Positions 45,734 to 54,517 of a stretch of 64,000 nucleotides of DNA are shown here, piece after piece. Position numbers and translations under genes: made by a program. Source of the stretch: Pseudopedobacter beijingensis (GTDB lineage Bacteria; Bacteroidota; Bacteroidia; Sphingobacteriales; Sphingobacteriaceae). The DNA is taken from assembly GCF_042678145.1 (NCBI RefSeq), contig NZ_JBHUDG010000020.1:62001-126000 (forward strand). Direction: 5' to 3'. The stretch's first letter is position 1. Every line of letters starts with the position of its first letter. Under the pieces are notes generated by a model that made no database searches, was not told the origin of the DNA, and worked only from the letters and a program-made list of their open reading frames with translations.

Positions 45734-46291
45734 TTATTTTTTAGATGCTGATTTACCTGCTTTTCTTCTTAATGTCTCACCAACAAACTTGATACCTTTA
45801 CCTTTATACGGCTCTGGTGTTCTTAATGAACGAATCTTTGCTGCTACCTGACCAATCAATTGTTTATCGATTGACTCCAACGTAATTGTTGGGTTTTTAC
45901 CTTTTTCTGAAGTAGTAGTTACTTTTACTTCTTCCGGTAATGCAAAAACTACGTGGTGAGAGAAACCTAAAACTAGGTCTAAGATGTTACCATTATTAGA
46001 AGCTCTGTAACCTACACCCACTAATTCTTGAGTGATTTTATAACCTTCTGTAACACCTACAACCATGTTGTTGATTAAAGCTCTGTATAAACCATGTAAA
46101 GCTTTATGACGTTTTTGATCTGAAGGACGTTTTACCAAAAGAGTTCCCTCCTCTTGTTCAACAGTAATATCTGAATCTACTTGTTGGCTTAATTGTCCCT
46201 TAGGTCCTTTTACCGTTACCTGGTTATCTTTAGATACCGTAATGGTAACACCAGAAGGAATTGAAATTGGGGCTTTTCCTATTCTTGACAT
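45734..46291 (-). CDS. rplF: Ribosomal protein uL6
   Basis: 185 residues, two repeats of the L6 fold. MSRIGKAPISIPSGV start, HGLYRALINNMVVGVTEGY and the C-terminal RTPEPYKGKGIKFVGETLRRKAGK are typical. It lies near the factor-binding site of the 50S subunit. Confidence 0.98.
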   Translation of the reverse strand: MSRIGKAPISIPSGVTITVSKDNQVTVKGPKGQLSQQVDSDITVEQEEGTLLVKRPSDQKRHKALHGLYRALINNMVVGVTEGYKITQELVGVGYRASNNGNILDLVLGFSHHVVFALPEEVKVTTTSEKGKNPTITLESIDKQLIGQVAAKIRSLRTPEPYKGKGIKFVGETLRRKAGKSASKK

Positions 46292-46306
46292 TTCTATCTC
46301 CTCCTA

Positions 46307-46708
46307 TTAATAAACGTAACATAAAACTTCACCACCAACATTCAATTGTTTGGCTTCTTTATCTGTCATAACTCCTTTTGAAGTAGACAAAATTGCAATG
46401 CCTAAACCGTTTAATACTCGTGGTATCGCACTTACACCTGCATACTTTCTCAAACCTGGTTTACTCGCTCTTGTAATAGTGCGAATAGCAGGAACTTTAG
46501 TAATTGGATGATACTTTAATGCTACTTTAATAACACCTTGAGTATTTCTGTCATCCTCAAACTTATAGTTCGTGATGTAACCTTTATCAAAAAGTACTTT
46601 TGTGATTTCCTTTTTGAGGTTTGATGCAGGAATTTCAACAACCCTATGGTTGGCCTTGATGGCATTCCTTACTCTTGTAAGATAATCTGCTATTGGATCT
46701 GTATACAT
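46307..46708 (-). CDS. rpsH: Ribosomal protein uS8
   Basis: 133 residues from the ATG at 46708 (MYTDPIADYLTRVRNAIKAN); a longer reading to 46756 adds 16 residues not found in S8. The C-terminus GGEVLCYVY is typical. S8 binds central 16S rRNA and in E. coli represses the spc operon. The 73-nt gap before it carries a -7-like box. Confidence 0.97.
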   Translation of the reverse strand: MYTDPIADYLTRVRNAIKANHRVVEIPASNLKKEITKVLFDKGYITNYKFEDDRNTQGVIKVALKYHPITKVPAIRTITRASKPGLRKYAGVSAIPRVLNGLGIAILSTSKGVMTDKEAKQLNVGGEVLCYVY

Positions 46709-46745
46709 TTTTATTATATATAAATAAAAAGATTTTTTTGGACTG

Positions 46746-46753
46746 CAAAAGTA
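46746..46753 (-). promoter_or_regulatory. Possible internal promoter before rpsH
   Basis: Minus strand TACTTTTG (TAnnTTTG type) lies 37 nt before rpsH in a 73-nt gap, much wider than most in this operon. No -33 TTG is seen. Confidence 0.35.
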
Positions 46754-46781
46754 CAAAAAAATCTTTTAGTTTTTTATTTTA

Positions 46782-47051
46782 TTACCAGCTTGCTTTTTTA
46801 ACTCCTGGTATCTTGCCTGCTAAGGCCATTTCGCGGAAAGTTACACGCGAAATACCAAACTGACGCATATATCCTCTCGGACGTCCAGTTAATTTACAAC
46901 GGTTGTGTAAACGTACTGGAGAAGCATTTTTAGGCAATTTGTCTAAAGCAGCATAATCGCCGGCCGCTTTCAACTCTTCTCGCTTTGCAGCAAATTTAGC
47001 TACTAGTCTTTGACGTTTTACTTCGCGAGCTTTTATTCCTTCTTTAGCCAT
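46782..47051 (-). CDS. rpsN: Ribosomal protein uS14, zinc-free long form
   Basis: 89 residues. LPKNASPVRLHNRCKLTGRPRGYMRQFGISRVTFREMA is the S14 core. Only one cysteine is left, so this is the longer form without a zinc ribbon. It lies 2 nt after rplE. It is a 30S head protein. Confidence 0.98.
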   Translation of the reverse strand: MAKEGIKAREVKRQRLVAKFAAKREELKAAGDYAALDKLPKNASPVRLHNRCKLTGRPRGYMRQFGISRVTFREMALAGKIPGVKKASW

Positions 47052-47053
47052 TG

Positions 47054-47611
47054 TTATTTACTTTGATTTTTAAATGGTAAACCGAATTGTTTTAGTAACT
47101 CTAATGCCTCAACATCTGTTTGTGCACTAGTTACAAAAGTGATATCCATACCTTGGATCTTATTGATTTTATCAATATTGATCTCAGGGAATATGATTTG
47201 CTCAGATACACCTAACGTATAGTTACCTTGTCCATCAAAGCCTTTATCATTGATACCTTTGAAGTCACGAATACGAGGTAAAGCTACTGCTACCAAACGG
47301 TCAAGGAACTCATACATTTGATTGTCACGTAAAGTTACACGAACACCAACCGGCATTCCTTTACGTAATTTAAAGTTCGAAATATCCTTTTTAGATTTAG
47401 CAGCTACCGCTTGCTGACCAGTAATTGTAGTTAATTCTGAAATAGCGAATTCTACTACTTTTTTATCAGCAACACCAGCACCAACACCTTGGTTGATAGC
47501 TATCTTTTGTAGCTTAGGAACTTGCATAACGCTCTTGTACTGGAATTTTTCCTTAAGAGCAGATACGATTTCCTCTTTATATTTGCTTTTTAATCTTGGT
47601 GTATAAGTCAT
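47054..47611 (-). CDS. rplE: Ribosomal protein uL5
   Basis: 185 residues. SVMQVPKLQKIAINQGVG, FKLRKGMPVGVRVTLRDNQMYEFLDRL and YTLGVSEQIIFPEI identify L5, which binds 5S rRNA and the P-site tRNA. Its start overlaps the rplX stop by one base. Confidence 0.98.
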   Translation of the reverse strand: MTYTPRLKSKYKEEIVSALKEKFQYKSVMQVPKLQKIAINQGVGAGVADKKVVEFAISELTTITGQQAVAAKSKKDISNFKLRKGMPVGVRVTLRDNQMYEFLDRLVAVALPRIRDFKGINDKGFDGQGNYTLGVSEQIIFPEINIDKINKIQGMDITFVTSAQTDVEALELLKQFGLPFKNQSK

Positions 47612-47949
47612 TACTTAATCTCCTCCCCAGATTTTTTTGCGATACGAACCAAAGTTCCTTCAGAGTTTTTAGCTCTACCAACTCTCGTCGGTTTTCCAGA
47701 CTTAGGATCAATCAACATCAAATTAGAAATATTAATAGGGGCTTCTTTTTTAATAATACCACCGTTAGGGTTAGATGCACTTGGTTTTGTATGTTTAGAA
47801 ACCATGTTAAGACCTTCAACAATAGCTCTGTTATCTTTCACCAATACTTCTAAAACTTTTCCTTGCTGACCTTTAGAGTCTCCAGCAATTACCTTTACTA
47901 AATCCCCTTTACGGATTTTTAACTTAGGTGTTGTTGTCTTCTTTTCCAT
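47611..47949 (-). CDS. rplX: Ribosomal protein uL24
   Basis: 112 residues with a KOW motif (KIRKGDLVKVIAGDSKGQQGKVLEV), GLNMVSKHTKPS and KPTRVGRAKN. It is an early assembly protein of the 50S subunit near the tunnel exit. Confidence 0.98.
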   Translation of the reverse strand: MEKKTTTPKLKIRKGDLVKVIAGDSKGQQGKVLEVLVKDNRAIVEGLNMVSKHTKPSASNPNGGIIKKEAPINISNLMLIDPKSGKPTRVGRAKNSEGTLVRIAKKSGEEIK

Positions 47950-47950
47950 T

Positions 47951-48319
47951 TTACAATACCTCCGGTGCTAATGATACAATTTTCATGAATTGTTTTTCAC
48001 GCAACTCTCTTGCTACTGGACCAAAGATACGAGTACCTCTCGGTTCGTTCTGGTTGTTCAACAATACTGCCGCGTTGTCGTCAAAACGAATATAAGAACC
48101 GTCTTTTCTTCTGATTTCTTTTTTCGTTCTAACTACCACAGCTTTAGATACTGTACCTTTCTTGATGTTTCCGGATGGAAGTGCTGCTTTAACACTTACC
48201 ACCACTTTATCACCAATTGAAGCGTATCTTTTGCGGGTACCACCTAACACACGGATAACTAAAACTTCTTTAGCTCCGGAGTTATCGGCTACGTTTAATC
48301 GTGATTCCTGTTGTATCAT
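47951..48319 (-). CDS. rplN: Ribosomal protein uL14
   Basis: 122 residues. MIQQESRLNVADNSGAKEV start, IGDKVVVSVKAALP, RKDGSYIRFDDNAAVLLN and RGTRIFGPVARELR are diagnostic. It forms part of the intersubunit bridge. It overlaps rpsQ by one base. Confidence 0.99.
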   Translation of the reverse strand: MIQQESRLNVADNSGAKEVLVIRVLGGTRKRYASIGDKVVVSVKAALPSGNIKKGTVSKAVVVRTKKEIRRKDGSYIRFDDNAAVLLNNQNEPRGTRIFGPVARELREKQFMKIVSLAPEVL

Positions 48320-48573
48320 TACTTAGCCCTTTCTAAAATTTCAACTAATCTCCAGTTTTTGTTCTTACTCAGAGGACGTGTCTCCATGATCAAAACGGTA
48401 TCACCTACACCGCAATCATTTTTCTCGTCATGAGCCATAAATTTGGTAGTCGTTTTTACGAACTTACCATAAATCGGGTGCTTCACCTTTCTCTCTACAG
48501 CAACAACTACAGATTTTTCCATTTTGTTGCTTACCACTAACCCAATTCTTGTTTTTCTTAATTTTCTTTCCAT
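48319..48573 (-). CDS. rpsQ: Ribosomal protein uS17
   Basis: 84 residues, an OB fold: RKTRIGLVVSNKMEKSVVVAVERKVKHPIYGKFV, HDEKNDCGVGDTVLIMETRPLSKNKNWR. It binds 16S rRNA helices in the 30S body. Confidence 0.98.
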   Translation of the reverse strand: MERKLRKTRIGLVVSNKMEKSVVVAVERKVKHPIYGKFVKTTTKFMAHDEKNDCGVGDTVLIMETRPLSKNKNWRLVEILERAK

Positions 48574-48586
48574 GTCGACTCTAAAA

Positions 48587-48799
48587 TTATGAGTTACTTT
48601 CAGAAGCTGCCTTAGCCTCGCGCTTAGATAATTCTGTATTTAAGCGAGCTATTTCTTTTCTAGCCTTAGTTATTCTGGAAGGATTCTCTACAGAAGAAAT
48701 TGCATGAGCAAATTTCAACTTGGTAAGCGTAGCTCTTCCTTCCTGAATTTTGGCAACGATTTCCTCGTTAGTCAGCGCTGATATTTCTGCGTATTTCAT
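48587..48799 (-). CDS. rpmC: Ribosomal protein uL29
   Basis: 70 residues, two helices: EISALTNEEIVAKIQEGRATLTKLKFAHAI, VENPSRITKARKEIARLNTEL. It sits at the tunnel exit and docks SRP and trigger factor. A 71-nt gap separates it from rplP. Confidence 0.96.
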   Translation of the reverse strand: MKYAEISALTNEEIVAKIQEGRATLTKLKFAHAISSVENPSRITKARKEIARLNTELSKREAKAASESNS

Positions 48800-48870
48800 T
48801 TTTGTTATTAGTTATTAGTTAAAGTTGTCTTTGTTAGGTAACGGCCAACAAAAAAAACTAAAAACTGGTT

Positions 48871-49293
48871 TTATGCTTCTACGTAGTCTCTACGAACTAC
48901 AAATTTAGTTTGCACCGGAAGCTTTTGAGCTGCTAGACGCAATGCCTCTTTTGCAATTTCGTAAGGCACACCTTCTGCTTCGAAAAGGATTCTACCTGGT
49001 CTTACTACTGCAACCCAATATTCAGGAGCACCTTTACCTTTACCCATACGAACCTCTGCTGGTTTTTTAGTAACCGGTTTGTCTGGGAAGATACGGATCC
49101 AAACCTGTCCTTCACGTTTCATAAAACGTGTTACCGCAATACGGGCAGCTTCAATTTGGCGGCTGGTTATCCAGCACTCTTCCATTGATTTTATTCCGAA
49201 TGAACCGAATGCAAGCTCAGCGCCACGAGTGGCAAGGCCTTTCATTCTGCCCTTCTGCATTTTTCTGAACTTCGTTCTTTTTGGCTGTAACAT
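48871..49293 (-). CDS. rplP: Ribosomal protein uL16
   Basis: 140 residues. MLQPKRTKFRKMQKGRMKG start, ELAFGSFGIKSMEECWITSRQIEAARIA, WIRIFPDKPVTKKPAEVRMGKGKG. It shapes the A-site tRNA pocket of the 50S subunit. Confidence 0.99.
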   Translation of the reverse strand: MLQPKRTKFRKMQKGRMKGLATRGAELAFGSFGIKSMEECWITSRQIEAARIAVTRFMKREGQVWIRIFPDKPVTKKPAEVRMGKGKGAPEYWVAVVRPGRILFEAEGVPYEIAKEALRLAAQKLPVQTKFVVRRDYVEA

Positions 49294-49333
49294 TACTTTT
49301 TTCTTTAATCGTTAAACGATAGTGTTTACTGGA

Positions 49334-50104
49334 TTATCTTTTTCCTTTTCCTCCACGATGATTTCCACCACCACGGTTGTTTCCACCTTTTCTGTCACCT
49401 CTTGGAGCAAAGTTAGATGATCCTTCAGATTTTCCACCTTTTCCGGTGTTAGCGCCGATATTAGGAGAAAGATCTCTTTTACCGTAAACTTCACCTTTGC
49501 AGATCCATACTTTGATACCGATTTTACCGTAAGTAGTCAATGCTTCACCTAAAGCGTAATCGATATCTGCTCTGAATGTATGCAATGGAATTCTACCTTC
49601 TTTGTATTGTTCAGAACGAGCCATCTCTGCACCACCTAAACGGCCTGAGCACATAATCTTGATACCTTCAGCGCCCATTCTCATGGTTGAAGCGATAGAG
49701 GTTTTCATTGCTCTTCTGAAAGAGATACGAGCCTCTAATTGCTTAGCTACACCGTCAGCAACTAATTTTGCATCTAATTCCGGACGTTTAATCTCAAAAA
49801 TATTGATTTGAACATCTTTCTTAGTTAACTTTTTAAGCTCTTCTTTGATCTTATCAACTTCTGATCCTCCTTTACCGATAACGATACCCGGACGAGCAGT
49901 ATGGATAGTTACAGTGATACGCTTTAAAGTTCTTTCGATAACAACTTTAGAAACACCACCTTTAGCAACACGTACTGAAAGGTATTTACGAATCTTTTCG
50001 TCCTCAACTAATTTATCAGAGTAGTTGTTACCTCCGAACCAGTTAGAATCCCATCCTCTGATGATTCCTAATCTATTCCCGATTGGATTAGCTTTTTGTC
50101 CCAT
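49334..50104 (-). CDS. rpsC: Ribosomal protein uS3
   Basis: 256 residues. MGQKANPIGNRLGIIRGWDSNWF start, KH domain with GIVIGKGGSEVDKIKEEL, and YALGEALTTYGKIGIKVWI. The last ~35 residues form a Gly/Arg/Lys-rich tail (RGDRKGGNNRGGGNHRGG) longer than in E. coli. It lines the mRNA entry of the 30S subunit. Confidence 0.98.
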   Translation of the reverse strand: MGQKANPIGNRLGIIRGWDSNWFGGNNYSDKLVEDEKIRKYLSVRVAKGGVSKVVIERTLKRITVTIHTARPGIVIGKGGSEVDKIKEELKKLTKKDVQINIFEIKRPELDAKLVADGVAKQLEARISFRRAMKTSIASTMRMGAEGIKIMCSGRLGGAEMARSEQYKEGRIPLHTFRADIDYALGEALTTYGKIGIKVWICKGEVYGKRDLSPNIGANTGKGGKSEGSSNFAPRGDRKGGNNRGGGNHRGGKGKR

Positions 50105-50109
50105 TTCTG

Positions 50110-50472
50110 TTAGTTAGTTTGAGGGTTAACGTTTTTGCTATCTACTACTATGGTAACGTGGTTTGAACGCTTACGAATTCTATATCCACGACCTTGAGGT
50201 GCTGGTCTTAAACGTTTCAATTGACGACCTCCATCTACTGAGACAGATTTAACGAACAATTGAACATCTTCTGTACTTTGTCCCTCATTTTTTGATTCCC
50301 AATTTTTGATGGCAGAAAGTAATAATTTATGAACTTTACCAGCTGCTTCTTTATTGGTAAATTTTAAAATATATAAAGCCTTTTCTACACGTTCGCCTCT
50401 GATTAAATCTACAACCAGTCTCATTTTGCGAGGCGAAGTAGGGCAATTATTTAATTTTGCTATTGCTTCCAT
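50110..50472 (-). CDS. rplV: Ribosomal protein uL22
   Basis: 120 residues. NNCPTSPRKMRLVVDLIRGE (here LNNCPTSPRKMRLVVDLIRG), AGKVHKLLLSAIKNWE and RLRPAPQGRGYRIRKRSNHVTIVV identify L22. Its loop lines the exit tunnel where macrolides bind. Confidence 0.98.
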   Translation of the reverse strand: MEAIAKLNNCPTSPRKMRLVVDLIRGERVEKALYILKFTNKEAAGKVHKLLLSAIKNWESKNEGQSTEDVQLFVKSVSVDGGRQLKRLRPAPQGRGYRIRKRSNHVTIVVDSKNVNPQTN

Positions 50473-50479
50473 TTCTTAA

Positions 50480-50746
50480 TTATCTTTTCTTGTCTGCGTG
50501 ACCTCTAAATGTTCTGGTTGGAGCAAACTCACCTAATTTATGACCAACCATGTTTTCGGTTACATAAACCGGAATGAATTTATTTCCGTTGTGTACTGCG
50601 AATGTGTGACCTACGAAATCCGGAGAAATCATTGATCTTCTTGACCAAGTTTTGATTACAGTTCTCTTGCCTGAATCATTCATAACATTAACTTTCTTAT
50701 CTAAGTTATGGTCAATATAAGGTCCTTTTTTAATCGAACGAGCCAT
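50480..50746 (-). CDS. rpsS: Ribosomal protein uS19
   Basis: 88 residues. MARSIKKGPYIDHNL start, KTWSRRSMISPDFVGHTFAVHNG and HKLGEFAPTRTFRGH are typical. It is a 30S head protein that contacts A-site tRNA. It overlaps the rplB stop by one base. Confidence 0.98.
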   Translation of the reverse strand: MARSIKKGPYIDHNLDKKVNVMNDSGKRTVIKTWSRRSMISPDFVGHTFAVHNGNKFIPVYVTENMVGHKLGEFAPTRTFRGHADKKR

Positions 50747-51570
50747 TATTTCTTCCTCCTTTCAACGATGAAACGATCTGAGTATTTCTTTTTGTCGCGA
50801 GTTTTGTAGCCTTTAGCTAACAATCCTTTTCTAGAACGTGGGTGACCACCTGATGATCTACCCTCACCACCTCCCATAGGGTGATCTACCGGGTTCATAG
50901 CTACACCTCTAACTCTAGGACGGCGACCTAACCAGCGTTTTCTTCCTGCTTTACCTAATACTTCATTAGCATGATCTGAATTAGATACGGATCCGATTGT
51001 TGCTGTACAAGTAACCAGGATTAAACGTGTTTCACCAGAAGGTAATTTAATAGTAGCATACTTGCCTTCTCTAGCAGCCAATTGTGCATAAGATCCTGCA
51101 CTTCTTGCTATCTGACCACCTCTTCCTGGTTTCAATTCAATATTATGAATAATTGAACCCAAAGGAATTTTTGATAATGACAAAGTATTTCCAATTTCTG
51201 GAGTAGCATTATCGCCAGATATCACAGTTTGTCCAACTTGGATACCTTCTGGAGCAATAATATATCTTTTTTCTCCATCAACATAATGCAACAATGCAAT
51301 ACGGGCAGTACGATTTGGGTCATACTCTATTGTTGCTACTTTTGCGGGGATGTCTTTCTTGTCGCGTTTGAAATCTATTAGTCGGTACAATTGCTTGTGT
51401 CCCCCACCGACATAACGCATAGTCATTTTACCAGCACTGTTACGGCCACCTGATTTCTTTGCTTTCACAACAAGAGATTTTTCAGGAATTCTGGTAGTGA
51501 TTTCACTGAAATCAGCACCGATTCTGAAACGGGTACCTGGAGTTACTGGTTTAAATTTTCTTAAGCCCAT
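50746..51570 (-). CDS. rplB: Ribosomal protein uL2
   Basis: 274 residues. MGLRKFKPVTPGTRF start, GRNSAGKMTMRYVGGGHKQ, the KPGRGGQIARSAGSYAQL loop and GVAMNPVDHPMGGGEGRSSGG with the histidine near the peptidyl-transferase centre. Confidence 0.99.
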   Translation of the reverse strand: MGLRKFKPVTPGTRFRIGADFSEITTRIPEKSLVVKAKKSGGRNSAGKMTMRYVGGGHKQLYRLIDFKRDKKDIPAKVATIEYDPNRTARIALLHYVDGEKRYIIAPEGIQVGQTVISGDNATPEIGNTLSLSKIPLGSIIHNIELKPGRGGQIARSAGSYAQLAAREGKYATIKLPSGETRLILVTCTATIGSVSNSDHANEVLGKAGRKRWLGRRPRVRGVAMNPVDHPMGGGEGRSSGGHPRSRKGLLAKGYKTRDKKKYSDRFIVERRKK

Positions 51571-51578
51571 GATTTAAT

Positions 51579-51869
51579 TTAAATATTGCTATAAAAGTCA
51601 ATAGTTTCGCCTTCTTTTAAGGTTACGATAGCTTTTTTGTATTTAGCTACTCTACCTTGTACAATTCCAGTTTTAGTTGATCTGGTTTTATTTTTACCAA
51701 CTACAACTTGTGTATTTACTGCAGCTACAGTTACTCCAAACATTGCTTCTACAGCAGATTTAATTTGGATTTTGTTAGCTCTGTAATCACACTGAAAAGT
51801 GTAACGATTCAATTTTTCAGTTAACAGAGCGGCTTTTTCTGTAAGCACTGGTTTTTTTAGAATTTCCAT
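51579..51869 (-). CDS. rplW: Ribosomal protein uL23
   Basis: 96 residues. LKKPVLTEKAALLTEKLNRYTFQ, ANKIQIKSAVEAMFGVTVAAVNT. It binds at the tunnel exit and receives trigger factor. It lies 1 nt after the rplD stop. Confidence 0.97.
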   Translation of the reverse strand: MEILKKPVLTEKAALLTEKLNRYTFQCDYRANKIQIKSAVEAMFGVTVAAVNTQVVVGKNKTRSTKTGIVQGRVAKYKKAIVTLKEGETIDFYSNI

Positions 51870-51870
51870 A

Positions 51871-52500
51871 TTACTTTGCTAATGCCTCCTCTAATGATTT
51901 AACAGAACCTGTTGTCAATACTAGTTTTGCCGCATTTAATACATCATAAGTATTTAAATCAGCAGCTGTAACAACTTTAGTTTTAGCTAAGTTTCTGCTT
52001 GATAAATAAACGTTTTGGTTTCCTTCTGCCAATACTACTAATGTTTTCTCATCAGCGAAGTTCAATGCATTTAACAAGCCTACGAAATTCTTAGTCTTAG
52101 GAGTTTCAAAGTTAAAATCTTCCAAAACTAAAACACTGTTACTCTGAGCTTTATATGATAAAGCTGATTTACGAGCAAGCTCTTTTAATTTTTTGTTTAG
52201 TTTAAAACTATAGTCACGTGGTTGCGGACCAAAAATTCTACCTCCACCATTGAATAATGGAGACTTGATAGATCCAGCTCTGGCACCACCTGTACCTTTT
52301 TGTTTGTACAATTTTCTGGTCGAACCAGCAATTTCATTACGCTGCTTAGCTTTGTGAGTACCTTGACGTTGGTTAGCCAAGTATTGTTTCACGTCTAAGT
52401 AGATAGCATGATCGTTAGGCTCAATACCAAAGATTCCCTCAGGAAGTTGCACCTTGGCACCTGTTTCTTTACCTGAGATGTTTAATACTTTAACTTCCAT
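51871..52500 (-). CDS. rplD: Ribosomal protein uL4
   Basis: 209 residues from the ATG at 52500 (MEVKVLNISGKETGAKVQ), which is 1 nt after the rplC stop; a reading four codons longer overlaps rplC. Core blocks: RQGTHKAKQRNEIAGSTRKL, KQKGTGGARAGSIKSPLFNGGG. Its loop reaches the exit tunnel; in E. coli it represses the S10 operon. Confidence 0.97.
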   Translation of the reverse strand: MEVKVLNISGKETGAKVQLPEGIFGIEPNDHAIYLDVKQYLANQRQGTHKAKQRNEIAGSTRKLYKQKGTGGARAGSIKSPLFNGGGRIFGPQPRDYSFKLNKKLKELARKSALSYKAQSNSVLVLEDFNFETPKTKNFVGLLNALNFADEKTLVVLAEGNQNVYLSSRNLAKTKVVTAADLNTYDVLNAAKLVLTTGSVKSLEEALAK

Positions 52501-52501
52501 C

Positions 52502-53119
52502 TTACTTCTCAATTAATACGTACGAACCTTTAGCTCCCGGGATAGAACCGCTAACTACTAATAAATTTTGCTCAGCAAAAACTTTAACGATTTGCAAGTT
52601 TTGGACTTTCACTCTTGAACCACCTGTTCTTCCGGCCATTCTCATTCCTTTAAATACTTTTGAAGGATAAGAAGCAGCTCCTAATGAACCTGGCGCTCTC
52701 ATACGGTTATGCTGACCGTGAGTTTGCATACCCACACCCGCAAAACCATGACGTTTTACAACCCCCTGAAAACCTTTACCTTTTGAAGTACCAACTACAT
52801 CAACATAGTCTCCTTCTCCAAAAAGAGTCACATCAACAACTTCACCTAAAGTCTTTTCTGTTTCGAAGTACTTAAATTCCACAACTTTACGTTTAGGAGT
52901 AGTACCCGCTTTCGCAAAATGACCTTTCAATGGAGCCGTAGTGTTTTTCTCCTTTTTCTCGTCGTAAGCCAACTGTACAGCAGCATAGCCATCATTCTCG
53001 ACGGTTTTAACTTGTGTTACAACACAAGGCCCAGCCTCGATTACAGTACAAGGAATATTCTTTCCTTCTGCATCGAAAATACTGGTCATTCCTACTTTTT
53101 TTCCAATAATTCCTGACAT
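52502..53119 (-). CDS. rplC: Ribosomal protein uL3
   Basis: 205 residues from the ATG at 53119 (MSGIIGKKVGMTSIF); a longer reading to 53176 starts inside the leader hairpin and adds nothing typical of L3. Core: KGKGFQGVVKRHGF, GQHNRMRAPGSLG, FKGMRMAGRTGGSRVKVQN. It is first in the main ribosomal block here and has its own promoter, because rpsJ is not directly upstream. Confidence 0.98.
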   Translation of the reverse strand: MSGIIGKKVGMTSIFDAEGKNIPCTVIEAGPCVVTQVKTVENDGYAAVQLAYDEKKEKNTTAPLKGHFAKAGTTPKRKVVEFKYFETEKTLGEVVDVTLFGEGDYVDVVGTSKGKGFQGVVKRHGFAGVGMQTHGQHNRMRAPGSLGAASYPSKVFKGMRMAGRTGGSRVKVQNLQIVKVFAEQNLLVVSGSIPGAKGSYVLIEK

Positions 53120-53144
53120 TTCTTTTTTTAAATTAATCACCCAT

Positions 53145-53162
53145 CGAAGCAGTAGGGCTTCG
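53145..53162 (-). promoter_or_regulatory. Leader hairpin before rplC
   Basis: A 6-bp inverted repeat (cgaagc / gcttcg) with a 6-nt loop lies 26 nt before the rplC start, inside the ~70-nt leader predicted from the promoter. It could be a site for autoregulation by a ribosomal protein; this is inference. Confidence 0.4.
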
Positions 53163-53196
53163 TTCAAGGTGGACACACTTATCCCAAAAGGGACGG

Positions 53197-53226
53197 CAAA
53201 GATAAGAAACGATTATTAATAATCAA
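53197..53226 (-). promoter_or_regulatory. Promoter of the rplC-rplQ operon
   Basis: On the minus strand TTG (53224-53226) is followed by exactly 19 nt and TATCTTTG (53197-53204). This is the Bacteroidota promoter layout, and the same spacing is found before rpsL. Transcription would start near 53190. Confidence 0.75.
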
Positions 53227-53417
53227 ACACTTAGCTATCTATTTTTATTTTTTTATAGTATTTTTTTTCAACAGGATAATCCAACCCTTTTTCCTCCCTT
53301 TTTAACCTGCTTTTTTGGAAGAACTTTTCAGTTTAATTTATTTTTTCTAACCAACCACACAATAATCTCTCATTAATAAGGTTAAAAATATATTGTTAAC
53401 TTTTTAAAACCTATTAA

Positions 53418-54014
53418 ATGAGAACATTCAAACACCTACTGATGTCTATACTTTTCCTCTATTTATCAGTAGTTGCAAAAGGGCAGGAAATCACTAATAA
53501 CAACATAAACAACCAATTCAAACAAGTTTTTGAGCAATCTAATGATTACCAGAACTACAAAGTCATCAAAAAATCCAGTTTCAACAGCCTCTGGAAAAAC
53601 AGTCTAGATACCCTCAATATAAAAGACCATAAAATTGCGAGTGAGCTTAAAACCATTAATCAGAAGAATACTGATATACAAAAACTCAAACAAGAACTTG
53701 AGAGAAAAAACACAGAGCTTATACATGCTAAACAAAGTGTAGATGAGATATATTTTCTGGGATTTATTGGAATGAACAAATCCTTATATAATATTATCTG
53801 TTTTTCCATCATAGCTATTTTACTTATAATATGCATAATTATATATATATGGAATAAACATTCCAAAACAACAGCCAAAGAAAAATCTTTTTTATATGAT
53901 GAAATCTGCAAGGAATATAAAACCTTCAAAACCCGATCTCATGAAAATGAGAAAAAATTAGCGAGAGAACTACAGGACGAAAGAAATAAACTAGCCGAAC
54001 ATAATATACGATAA
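53418..54014 (+). CDS. Hypothetical exported coiled-coil membrane protein
   Basis: 198 residues. A signal peptide (LLMSILFLYLSVVAKGQ) is followed by an Asn/Gln-rich region, a coiled coil (about 75-112: LKTINQKNTDIQKLKQEL...), one transmembrane segment (about 127-146, FSIIAILLIICIIIYIW) and a charged C-terminal helix. It is not recognised as a known family. It is divergent from rplC and lies in the stretch that splits the S10 region. Confidence 0.6.
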   Translation: MRTFKHLLMSILFLYLSVVAKGQEITNNNINNQFKQVFEQSNDYQNYKVIKKSSFNSLWKNSLDTLNIKDHKIASELKTINQKNTDIQKLKQELERKNTELIHAKQSVDEIYFLGFIGMNKSLYNIICFSIIAILLIICIIIYIWNKHSKTTAKEKSFLYDEICKEYKTFKTRSHENEKKLARELQDERNKLAEHNIR

Positions 54015-54517
54015 GCTGCAATAACAAATTGCAGTTTTACTCTATTATTATAGTTGAATTGCAACAAATAAAGCAGCTGAAAGAGAAATCTGTGTCAAAA
54101 TCATTTATTTTTCTGCACTCATTAAAATACTTATCCTAACAAAAAATATCGATTATCTTGTTTAGTATAATTTGGAATAATCTACAAAACTAAATACTGA
54201 CATTTATTGTATAGTACATAGCTATCAGCAGATAACCTTACTTCTTCAAACCTTGAAGCATCTCTAACACATCTCTAAAGCTTCTCTTAACGAAGGATGA
54301 AGCTTCTTTAGTTATTAGAACTCTCAACTGATTTTAGAGATTACTTATTTTATCTTAAACTGGTAAAATCATACAGCCGAATGCTTTCGAATAAGTGACA
54401 AAAGTTAACAAAAATACTGTACTCACTCTTATTACTAACAGATTTCTCCTCTTATATTCAAATGACACCCTTCTCATTCTAACACAAACTTTTATTTACA
54501 AAGTTTCGGTAAGAATA
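54015..54517. other. Intergenic region, no gene seen
   Basis: 500 bp between convergent genes. It holds an imperfect inverted repeat (ctaaagcttc at 54275-54284 with gaagcttctttag at 54299-54311) that may end transcription. No coding or RNA gene is apparent. Confidence 0.5.

Noticed and set aside
49312..49494. Minus-strand ORF overlapping the rpsC tail
   Set aside because: Frame shadow of the Gly/Arg-rich S3 C-terminus.
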